Assembly: GCA_032229885.1 (NCBI GenBank)
Contig: JAVYAJ010000101.1
Coordinates: forward strand, 1 to 15,096
Direction of reading: 5' to 3'
Length of the DNA: 15,096 nucleotides
Source: Anammoximicrobium sp032229885
GTDB lineage: Bacteria > Planctomycetota > Planctomycetia > Pirellulales > Pirellulaceae
Both the position numbers and the translations under genes were made by a program. The notes under the pieces were generated by a model, which had not been told where the DNA came from, made no database searches, and saw only the letters and a program-made list of their open reading frames with translations. Of the stretch, positions 1 through 6,298 are shown piece after piece (the stretch's first letter is position 1; each line of letters starts with the position of its first letter).

Positions 1-73
1 AGTGCGGGTCGAGTTCACGCCGGCCCCGCTCCCCGCTCTCTCACTCCGGGATTGGCACTAATGCGGTAAACCT

Positions 74-92
74 TCGCGGCACGATGCCGCGA
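74..92. repeat. Perfect 8-bp hairpin, loop CGA
   Basis: Arms TCGCGGCA (74-81) and TGCCGCGA (85-92) are perfect reverse complements around the loop CGA. There is no T-tract after it, so it is not a standard intrinsic terminator. The 13-nt core CGGCACGATGCCG recurs in inverted orientation in the hairpin at 3902-3918. It may be the end of an upstream transcript or a short interspersed hairpin; the function is unknown. Confidence 0.5.
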
Positions 93-227
93 CCCTTCCG
101 GCAGGATGCCCCTCACGACTCGCCAACTTCAGACGGCAAGAATTCCAGTTCCCGGGGAACCAACACAGCGATTTGGACGGCACGAGGTTCGAACCGCTCG
201 GACAACATCCTCGAAAACAGTCTTCTT

Positions 228-244
228 CCCCACCCACCCACCCA
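228..244 (-). promoter_or_regulatory. Predicted G-quadruplex motif upstream of the DUF1080 gene
   Basis: The plus strand carries four CCCA units (229-244) preceded by one more C. The minus strand therefore reads four runs of at least three G separated by single T residues. This (GGGT)4-type arrangement is known to fold into very stable parallel quadruplexes in vitro. It lies on the template strand, 34 nt before the ATG at 279. A role in expression of the gene is inference only. Confidence 0.5.
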
Positions 245-278
245 CTTACACACTCCTTTTTCGCGGGCGACACCTGAC

Positions 279-1667
279 ATGAAATTGCACACTCCCGTAC
301 GGGCTTGGATTTCCATCGGAACGATCCTCGTTTCGGCTTGCTTCGGACTAATTTGCATCAAGCCCGCTGCGGCCCAGGACGCGGACGGATTCGTCCCGTT
401 GTTCAACGGCCGCGACCTGACGGGGTGGACGCCGATGAACGTGGCTCCGGACACGTTCTACGTACGGGACGGGATGATCATCACCAGCGGCGTGCCGACC
501 GGCTTGTTGCGCACGGATCGCATGTACGAGAATTTCATTCTGGAACTCGAGTGGCGGCACATGCATGAGGGCGGGAACAGCGGTGTCTTCACCTGGAGCG
601 ATGGCCTGCCGACGCCGGGCAGCGCGTTTCCTCGCGGGATCGAAGTCCAAATTCTTGATCTGGGCTATGCGAAGAATCCGGGAGCGAACGAATGGTTTAC
701 CACGCACGGCGATATCTTTCCCGTGGGTGGCGCGACGATGACAACCACGGGCCGAATCTCGAAAACCGGCGCCCGCAGCTTCCCTATCGAGGATCGGACG
801 AAACCGTCTCCTGAATGGAACCACTATCGATTGGTCGGCGATCACGGCGAGCTGCGGCTGTCGGTCAATGGCAAAGAAGTGACCGTCGGCAAGGACTGCG
901 TGCCGCGCCGCGGCTATTTGTGTTTGGAATCCGAGGGCAGCGAGTGCCAGTTTCGCAACCTGCGGATCAAGGAACTGCCTCCGTCTCCGACGCCGGCCGA
1001 GCAGACGGCGAATCCCTACGAGGGCTTCGTTCCGCTGTTCAACCACAAGGACTTCGACGGCTGGAAAACGAGCGACGCGATCCGCGCAGTCTGGTCCGTG
1101 CGTGGTTCCAAATTTGTCAGCAAAGGCGGCCTGACAGGCTCGGATCTGGACTTGTGGACCGAGAACAAATACCGCGACTTCGTGCTGTGTGTCGACTGGC
1201 GTCTGGCGAACAAGCCCGAACTAAAAGCCCGGCCGACCTTCACCGACGACGGCCTGTACGCGCGCGGCGCGGACGGGAAAATCGTCCGCACCCCCATCCT
1301 TGACGCCGGCGACAGCGGCATCTATCTGCGCGGCGCCGCGCGCTATCAAGTGAACATCTGGAGCCAGCCGATGGGCTCGGGCGACATCAACGAAATGCAC
1401 AAGGACGCGAGCTTGCCCGCCGAGCTGCGCCGCGCGATGTTGCCGCGAGTAAACGCCGACGCGCCGTTCGGCAAGTGGAACCGATTCTTTATCACGCTGC
1501 GCGGCGATCGCGTTACCGTCGTGCTGAACGGCCAGACCGTGATCGAAGACTGTCAACTGCCCGGGATTCCGGCCGAAGGCCCGATTGCGCTGCAGTACCA
1601 TGGCGACGAGGTCGAGTTCACGAACGTGTTTATCCGCGAGTTGACATCGGACAGCACGCCGCGCTGA
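279..1667 (+). CDS. Secreted double DUF1080 (3-keto-disaccharide hydrolase-like) protein
   Basis: 462 residues. Residues 1-33 look like an export signal: a short basic start, a hydrophobic run at 9-28 and a likely cleavage after KPAAA. Two DUF1080/PF06439 concanavalin-type beta-sandwich domains follow. Domain 1 (about 38-232) opens with FVPLFNGRDLTGW and includes GGNSGVFTW and EVQILD. Domain 2 (about 249-455) opens with FVPLFNHKDFDGW and includes GDSGIYLRG and YQVNIW. A Pro-rich linker (234-248) joins them. Members of the family have been shown to cleave 3-keto glycosides, so a periplasmic role in carbohydrate breakdown is likely; substrate and activity are not shown by the sequence. The frame is open from an ATG at 84, but that extension has no signal and poor composition, so I start at 279, although no clear Shine-Dalgarno sequence precedes it. 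VSAC at residues 18-21 weakly resembles a lipobox, so a lipoprotein form is possible. No partner gene is adjacent. Confidence 0.9.
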   Translation: MKLHTPVRAWISIGTILVSACFGLICIKPAAAQDADGFVPLFNGRDLTGWTPMNVAPDTFYVRDGMIITSGVPTGLLRTDRMYENFILELEWRHMHEGGNSGVFTWSDGLPTPGSAFPRGIEVQILDLGYAKNPGANEWFTTHGDIFPVGGATMTTTGRISKTGARSFPIEDRTKPSPEWNHYRLVGDHGELRLSVNGKEVTVGKDCVPRRGYLCLESEGSECQFRNLRIKELPPSPTPAEQTANPYEGFVPLFNHKDFDGWKTSDAIRAVWSVRGSKFVSKGGLTGSDLDLWTENKYRDFVLCVDWRLANKPELKARPTFTDDGLYARGADGKIVRTPILDAGDSGIYLRGAARYQVNIWSQPMGSGDINEMHKDASLPAELRRAMLPRVNADAPFGKWNRFFITLRGDRVTVVLNGQTVIEDCQLPGIPAEGPIALQYHGDEVEFTNVFIRELTSDSTPR

Positions 1668-1712
1668 GCCGTTCGGTACCGCGCGCACGCCGGGCGGAAC
1701 GAGCGCGATCCA

Positions 1713-1735
1713 CCGCCCGCGTGACCGCCGGGCGG
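1713..1735. terminator. Weak candidate hairpin between convergent genes
   Basis: Arms CCGCCCG (1713-1719) and CGGGCGG (1729-1735) pair perfectly across a 9-nt loop, 46 bp after the DUF1080 stop and in the gap to the convergent membrane-protein gene. No T-tract follows on either strand and the region is very GC-rich, so a chance palindrome is quite possible. Confidence 0.25.
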
Positions 1736-1920
1736 CGCGCATCCCGCAACCGATCGAGATCATTGGGCGTGCGGCCTGGCGCGGGACGACGACGGGACGG
1801 CCACGCGCCGCCCGCCGGACCAGCGCACGACGTCCACGGGATTCGTGGAAGGCATCGGCCGTTTGCACGCTCGCGGGCGATGGTGCGTTCGCCGGAGCAG
1901 CAGCCGAACACGCCGCGAGG

Positions 1921-2241
1921 TCAGCCAGCGGCGCGCCCGCCGGGGGCGTCTGGATCGTCGTGGCCGGTGGCCCCGCGTTGCCGCTCGACCCTGCGCCGGC
2001 GCAGGACGTATCGGACCAGCGAGAACAAACCTGCGAACCGATAGCCCGGGTCCACGTAGTGTTCGAGGACATAAAACGCGAAATAGTACGCGCGGCAGAA
2101 TCCCCAAATCGTCAGGGCAAGCAACAACGCGGCTTTCCACGTCGGTGCTTCCAGCATCAGCAGCGTGGCGGACGCCGTACCGATCAGCGTCAGCAACACG
2201 GCCTTGAGCCACATCAGACGCTTGTTTTGTAGGTCTCGCAT
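1921..2241 (-). CDS. Small two-helix membrane protein, unknown function
   Basis: 106 residues. Two hydrophobic segments are visible, about 11-30 (WLKAVLLTLIGTASATLLML) and about 35-60, the second running into the aromatic-rich stretch FCRAYYFAFYVLEHYVDPGYRFAG. A basic cluster RRRR (81-84) and a polar, probably disordered tail (85-106) follow. The membrane core reads like a real conserved protein, whereas the same frame upstream of 2241 (open to 2634) is Arg/Thr/Pro-rich and unlike it, so the ATG at 2241 is preferred. No clear Shine-Dalgarno sequence precedes it. From memory, similar small proteins with the HYVDPGYRFAG stretch occur in other planctomycetes; that is not verifiable here. It lies 220 bp downstream of the EF-hand gene on the same strand. 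I assign no function. Confidence 0.7.
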   Translation of the reverse strand: MRDLQNKRLMWLKAVLLTLIGTASATLLMLEAPTWKAALLLALTIWGFCRAYYFAFYVLEHYVDPGYRFAGLFSLVRYVLRRRRVERQRGATGHDDPDAPGGRAAG

Positions 2242-2461
2242 GAGCGGTGTTTGTACCCGAACGGGGCCAGTGGACGTCGCGGTATGCCGCGTGGCGCCGC
2301 CGGGACCTCGCCATTGGCGGCTCGCCGGTGCGCAATCCGGTTGCTCGCGCGTTATCTTGCGGCCTGCCCCTCCGGGCTGGCTGGTGATCACGCTGGCCAG
2401 CGGGACCGTTTGACCGTCGATCGGCCGCGCGGTCTTGTCCCGACCCGCCGCTGCGACCCCA

Positions 2462-3580
2462 TCAACTGCGCGACGGCGACGCTGCGCTGTCCGAGGCGCC
2501 GGACGGCTGGCGCCCACTCCGCTTTCGCTCGTCGCGATGTCGCTGGGCATGATCGCCGTCCACACGCCTGTCGCCGTGCGCGACACGGGCACGGCCATCG
2601 ACGGCAGTGCGGTTCGGGTTGTTCCGGCTGGCATTGTTTTGACCGGGGCTATTCTGAGCGTCTCCGTTCTGGCCTGTGCCGTTCTGGCCTGTGCCGTTCT
2701 GTTCGGGGGCGTTTTGGTCGGCTTGGCTTTGCTCGGCGCCGTCGCGGTCCGTCTGGGCTTGGTCCGCTCCGTTCTGATCGCTGATCGCGTGTTCGGTGTC
2801 CGCGGCGGTTTCCGAAGAACTCGGGGTTTTCGACGCGACCGGCGCTTTGGTCTTCAACCCTGCTTTGCGCGACTGTCCTGTGCGGCCGGTGGCAAACAGG
2901 ATCTCGGCGGGCGTGACCAATCCATCCCGATTCCGATCATACGCGGCGAACTCTTTTTCTGGCGAAGCCGACCCGGTTTGCGCGAACTCGGACAACGTCA
3001 GTTGGCCGTCGCCGTCGCGGTCCGCTTTCAGAAACCAGTCGGGCAAGCCGAGCGGCAATCGCGACGGGCGAACGTAAAATCGGCGTTCACTCGGATCCTC
3101 AGCCGGCGCTGTCTCGGACGAATCGCCGGAGTCGTTCGTTGCAGCGTCCGGCGGAGTCCCGCTGTCTTCGTCGCGCGTCGTGGCCGCCGAGTGGGCGCCG
3201 ACGCCGGAGGGCGGCAGGAACGATGGCAAGAGGACGATTCCGGCCGCGCCGGCGGGCATCAACCGAATTCGGCGATGGGCGCCATACCCGGCGACGTAAC
3301 GCGCTAGCTCGTCGGTCGTCACTTCGCCGTTCTCGTCGAGATCGGCGACGCCGATTCGGTCATCTATTCGCTCCCATTCGGCCCGCACAAGCCGTCCGTC
3401 GCCATCGGCGTCGTGATCGGCCATCCAACGTTCGGCAAAACGCCACACCTTGGCCGGAATCGCGTCGCGCCCCGGTGGCGTCGGCGAGTCGGGCATGGCG
3501 TCCTCTGCAATCGCGACGCACGAAAAGATCAGCCAAGTGAGAACAGCCGGCCATGCCATGCTGGCGCAGTTGTCAAACAT
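2462..3580 (-). CDS. Secreted EF-hand protein with Asn/Gln-rich repeat tail
   Basis: 372 residues. Residues 1-25 form a signal peptide with a hydrophobic core PAVLTWLIFSCVAIA. Two EF-hand pairs follow. Loop 1 is residues 57-68 (DADGDGRLVRAE), loop 2 is 80-91 (DLDENGEVTTDE), loop 3 is 187-198 (DRDGDGQLTLSE) and loop 4 is 215-226 (DRNRDGLVTPAE). All have acidic or Asn residues at positions 1, 3 and 5, Gly at 6 and Glu at 12, so calcium binding outside the cytoplasm is likely. A Thr/Asp/Ser-rich linker (about 130-165) separates the pairs. Residues 268-325 are low complexity, with QN and DQ units encoded partly by 15-bp tandem repeats. The end (about 326-372) is Arg-rich and unlike the rest; a frameshift there is possible. 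The start at 3580 is supported by AAGGGA 8 nt upstream; the in-frame ATG at 3640 lacks this. The partner protein is unknown. Confidence 0.85.
   Translation of the reverse strand: MFDNCASMAWPAVLTWLIFSCVAIAEDAMPDSPTPPGRDAIPAKVWRFAERWMADHDADGDGRLVRAEWERIDDRIGVADLDENGEVTTDELARYVAGYGAHRRIRLMPAGAAGIVLLPSFLPPSGVGAHSAATTRDEDSGTPPDAATNDSGDSSETAPAEDPSERRFYVRPSRLPLGLPDWFLKADRDGDGQLTLSEFAQTGSASPEKEFAAYDRNRDGLVTPAEILFATGRTGQSRKAGLKTKAPVASKTPSSSETAADTEHAISDQNGADQAQTDRDGAEQSQADQNAPEQNGTGQNGTGQNGDAQNSPGQNNASRNNPNRTAVDGRARVAHGDRRVDGDHAQRHRDERKRSGRQPSGASDSAASPSRS
2664..2705. repeat. 15-bp tandem repeat inside the EF-hand gene tail
   Basis: Two exact copies of CCGTTCTGGCCTGTG (2664-2678 and 2679-2693) are followed by a diverged third copy that starts CCGTTCTG. 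On the coding (minus) strand they give QNGTG units. The length is a multiple of three, so copy-number change would keep the frame. The flanking 2640-2780 stretch is degenerate sequence of the same type. Confidence 0.75.
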
Positions 3581-4044
3581 TCGAGATGTCCCTTCGATAT
3601 AGGCCGAAGCGCTAGGGTCGAGCGTCGGACCCGGCATCAAGCCCGGACGTCACACGCACACGTCAAATGGCGTTCGCCACGGGCCTGCGTGCAGGACCGG
3701 CCATCCGCGGATCCGACTTCGACCCACCATCCATTATGTCAAGGTTCGATGTGGCTTGGCTAGTGCGACGTTAAGGCTACATGTCGGGGATCGCCGCGAT
3801 CGTCGGGCCGCGGGAGTTCCGTGCTCTGCCGAGTGCGACAATCCGAAAATCATGATTAAACAAGGCCCTCGTCCGGAGGCCGTGCTCGCGGCGTTCGTGA
3901 ACACGGCATCGTGCCGTGATCCGGAGTGGCAGTCGGGCGCGCGAGACTCGCGGAGCGCTGGGTGGATCGCCGAGTTGGATGGGACGAATCGGGCGGGCGG
4001 TCGTAGCCAAAGAGAAGGCATCGTCGGCGTCGACGAGCATGGTT
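3581..4044. other. 464-bp gap between EF-hand and amidohydrolase genes
   Basis: I see no convincing gene. The open frames here are short or continue out of neighbouring genes in a shadow frame and have poor composition. The gap holds the ribosome-binding site of the EF-hand gene (AAGGGA, 3589-3594), a perfect TTGACA on the minus strand (3737-3742) with no acceptable -10 partner, an AT-rich patch at about 3840-3862, and the hairpin at 3902-3918. Confidence 0.5.
3902..3918. repeat. Perfect 7-bp hairpin, inverted relative of the one at 74-92
   Basis: Arms CACGGCA (3902-3908) and TGCCGTG (3912-3918) flank the loop TCG. Read on the minus strand it is CACGGCA-CGA-TGCCGTG, which shares 13 nt with the hairpin at 74-92 and differs by a paired change (G-C there, A-T here) that preserves the stem. 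It lies 127 bp downstream of the amidohydrolase stop. No T-tract follows. Confidence 0.45.
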
Positions 4045-5067
4045 TTACGAAACCTGGTTCTGCGGTCGAGCCAGCGCGGCGGCCAGCATGCGGCGAAGAT
4101 TGCCGCCGAAGATCAGCGCGCGGCCCGCGTCGGACAGGTTCGCGCTGTAGACCTTGGCCAGTTGCGAGGCAAAGCTGCGCCCACCAGCATCGCTGCCGTA
4201 CAGCACGCGGTGCGCGCCCAGCTCGCGCACCGCCATCTCGACGAATCCGGCGGTCGGATCGCTGCCGCAGATGTCGATCGACACGTTGGAACGGCTTCGA
4301 ATCGCTCGAATGCCCCGTTCCCAATCGTTCCCGGCATGGGCGCAGATGAACGTGGCGTCGGGGTGTCGAGCCGCCAGTTCCGCGACATCCTCGCAGCTCG
4401 ACTCGCCGGGCAAGTTCTCGCCGACGCGATTGTACGCATGTTGCAGAACGGGTACGCGCAGCCCGACGGCTCGGCGAATGATGGGATCCAGCTCGGGCCG
4501 TGAACAGCGCATGGCGATCCACAGCTTGACGCCGACCATCGGTCCGTTGGCGACGCACCGGTCGAGCTCGTCCAGGCTCGCTGTCGGGTGTTTCGGGTTC
4601 AGATAGACCATCCCCATCACGCGCGTCGGCGCGTGCGCGATCGCCTGCAGCACCTGGTCATTCTGTTTGCGCAGCTCGTCGGGCGACGGGTCGCCAACGA
4701 AGGACGTGCCCATGAACACGACAAGTCGCTCGATTCCGACATGTCGGGCGCACTGCAGCAGGCGGTCTGTCCGTTGTTCGACGCTGCCGCTCACGCCGGC
4801 CAGGTGCGTGTGTGCGTCCCAGATCGCCGTATCTGGGTCGCGAACCGTATCTGAGCCGTGCGCCGTGTCTGCATCGTGCGCCGTCGGAGACGCCGAACCG
4901 TCGATCGTCGCCGGATCGCGGGCCAAGACCGCGCCCGCCCGCGAGGCGGCCGCCAGTCCGGCCAGTTGCATCGCTCGAGTCAAGACCTCGCGTCGCGAGA
5001 TTTCGGAGATCTCGGCGGCCGAAGGTTCGCGACGAGCGGTTTGCTGATCGTCGGGTTTCGCGCGCAT
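4045..5067 (-). CDS. Tat-exported amidohydrolase-2 family metal-dependent hydrolase
   Basis: 340 residues. Near the N-terminus a twin-arginine motif SRREVL (24-29) precedes the hydrophobic run AMQLAGLAAA, consistent with Tat export. A linker with three hexapeptide repeats follows (63-80). The TIM-barrel hydrolase domain starts at 82 with the metal motif DAHTH (84-88). Other probable ligands are H210 in VLQHAY, H244 in ICAHAG and D293 in YGSDAGG; the C-terminal GGNLRRML is typical of amidohydrolase 2 (PF04909), where the loop after the barrel reads GxNxxRLL. Family members hydrolyse or decarboxylate small cyclic or aromatic substrates; this substrate cannot be read from sequence. The start at 5067 is preferred over the in-frame ATG at 5151 because AAAGG lies 6 nt upstream and the signal is then correctly placed. 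The gene follows the unknown 250-residue protein by 219 bp. Confidence 0.88.
   Translation of the reverse strand: MRAKPDDQQTARREPSAAEISEISRREVLTRAMQLAGLAAASRAGAVLARDPATIDGSASPTAHDADTAHGSDTVRDPDTAIWDAHTHLAGVSGSVEQRTDRLLQCARHVGIERLVVFMGTSFVGDPSPDELRKQNDQVLQAIAHAPTRVMGMVYLNPKHPTASLDELDRCVANGPMVGVKLWIAMRCSRPELDPIIRRAVGLRVPVLQHAYNRVGENLPGESSCEDVAELAARHPDATFICAHAGNDWERGIRAIRSRSNVSIDICGSDPTAGFVEMAVRELGAHRVLYGSDAGGRSFASQLAKVYSANLSDAGRALIFGGNLRRMLAAALARPQNQVS
4828..4881 (-). repeat. Three 18-bp tandem repeats in the amidohydrolase linker
   Basis: Within the amidohydrolase gene, residues 63-80 are three successive hexapeptides AHDADT, AHGSDT and VRDPDT. The DNA units are 18 bp and share the pattern ending GAT/GAC-ACG. 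They lie between the Tat signal and the metal motif DAHTH, where length change should be tolerated. Confidence 0.75.
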
Positions 5068-5190
5068 GACAGACCTTTCGTTCGACGGGGGCACACTCGG
5101 TCGGGCGGCCTGTTCCACGATTCTCTGGTTCGACGTTGCCACGGCTCCCACGTTGTCGCAACACGTCGCCCGGACCGGAACAGTCCGCTG

Positions 5191-5210
5191 CGACGGATCT
5201 CGATCCGTCG
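5191..5210. terminator. Perfect 9-bp hairpin between two minus-strand genes
   Basis: Arms CGACGGATC (5191-5199) and GATCCGTCG (5202-5210) are perfect complements with only TC between, in practice an 8-bp stem with a tetraloop. It lies 77 bp after the stop of the unknown protein gene and 124 bp before the amidohydrolase start. No T-tract follows on the minus strand; on the plus strand GGTTTTTA comes only at 5227-5234, too far for a standard terminator. It could end or process the upstream transcript, or be a protein-binding palindrome. Confidence 0.4.
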
Positions 5211-5286
5211 TTGCCGCACGGACCGTGGTTTTTACGCGTTCCGCTTCATTTGCGCACCGTACACCCAGGCCGCTTCGCCCTGCACC

Positions 5287-6039
5287 TCATCCTTCGCCGT
5301 GTTCCTCGTCATCGTCTTCGTCCGCTCGCTCGTCGTCGTCATCTTGATCATCGTCGACCTCGCCGAACAAGCGAGTTCGCTCGCTGCGCCCGATCAGGCG
5401 GGAAAGCACGTGCAACGGAGTCGCCTCGATGTCGTACTGATATCCTCCGGGGCCGCACACGCCATCCAACGTGCTCAGGATCTGGCGACAGCGTTCGGGG
5501 CTGTCATCAGGGCCACGAATGAAGAGCGGCATACCCTCGGAGCCGTACTCGAACTCTTCGTCCGACTCGCGCGGATCGATGTCGCCGAAGATCGAGCAGA
5601 CGCGACGATATTCCGCATGCGGCTCGAAGCCCAAGTTCCGCGCATATTCGACGGCGCCTTCGACCACCTTACGGACGTCGGCGGGCGCGTGGTCTTCCAT
5701 CTCGACACACTTCGCCATGGTCTCGCACATCTCGTCGTATTCGCTTCGACCGAGCGTGCGGCCAAAAGCGTCCTTCACGCCGAGACAGAAGCTATCGATC
5801 AGGAAGCAAGCCATCGCCACCATGCCCGCGGACAACTGGCGACTGATCACGACCCATCCTATTCCCTCGGACGTGAGGTTCTCGCTAATCCGGCAGTGGA
5901 GAATCGGCGCGCGAGAGGCCAACGCCAGTGTCTCGTGCAGGCTGAGATTCTTCTTGCGGCTCAGTTCATGCCGTCGCCCCTTCCGCTTGGCGGTTCTCCG
6001 CTCGAGCTTTTTCTGTCGCCGTCGTTGATTGGCTGTCAT
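5287..6039 (-). CDS. Protein of unknown function, basic head and acidic tail
   Basis: 250 residues; I do not recognise the family with certainty. Residues 1-30 are very basic (MTANQRRRQKKLERRTAKRK, then GRRHELSRKK). The folded core is about 40-225 and includes ILHCRISENL, VVISRQLSAGMVAMACFLID and FCLGVKDAF, with five cysteines at 49, 79, 85, 105 and 111 and another four at 148, 184 and 195 or nearby. Residues 227-249 are almost all Asp and Glu. No signal peptide or membrane segment is convincing; the 70-90 stretch is only moderately hydrophobic. The head suggests nucleic-acid or ribosome contact, which is inference. The start at 6039 is chosen because GAGAAGGA lies 9 nt upstream; the in-frame ATG at 6093 would add 18 residues with no ribosome-binding site. 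It is upstream of the amidohydrolase on the same strand and downstream of the epimerase gene. Confidence 0.75.
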   Translation of the reverse strand: MTANQRRRQKKLERRTAKRKGRRHELSRKKNLSLHETLALASRAPILHCRISENLTSEGIGWVVISRQLSAGMVAMACFLIDSFCLGVKDAFGRTLGRSEYDEMCETMAKCVEMEDHAPADVRKVVEGAVEYARNLGFEPHAEYRRVCSIFGDIDPRESDEEFEYGSEGMPLFIRGPDDSPERCRQILSTLDGVCGPGGYQYDIEATPLHVLSRLIGRSERTRLFGEVDDDQDDDDERADEDDDEEHGEG

Positions 6040-6298
6040 GGTCGAGTATCCTTCTCCCGATCGTGGGAAACGCGGGAACGGATCTACCGGCACGAAACGG
6101 TCACGTCATCGCTGTCCCGCCCTGCTGTACCTCAACGTTGTGCTGCATTGTTGTACTGCGCGATGGGCGGTTTGAACAAGACGAGCCTTGCGCTGTCCGA
6201 GCCGAAGTTGACGATATGCTGTTGTCGCCGGCACAGTGCATCGTCCGCGCGCCGGGCGCCGTGTCCGTATCGCCGAGCTCATCCGATGGACCGCGGCC

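Noticed and set aside
84..278. N-terminal extension of the DUF1080 gene from the ATG at 84
   Set aside because: It would bury the signal peptide behind 65 polar residues and the ATG overlaps a hairpin; the start at 279 gives a normal export signal.
2435..3307. Plus-strand open frame with hydrophobic alanine/leucine/valine stretch
   Set aside because: It is the antisense of the EF-hand gene; the hydrophobic run is the complement of the QN/DQ repeats.
3737..3742. Perfect TTGACA on the minus strand as the EF-hand promoter
   Set aside because: No reasonable -10 hexamer lies 15-19 bp downstream, so it is not reported as a promoter.
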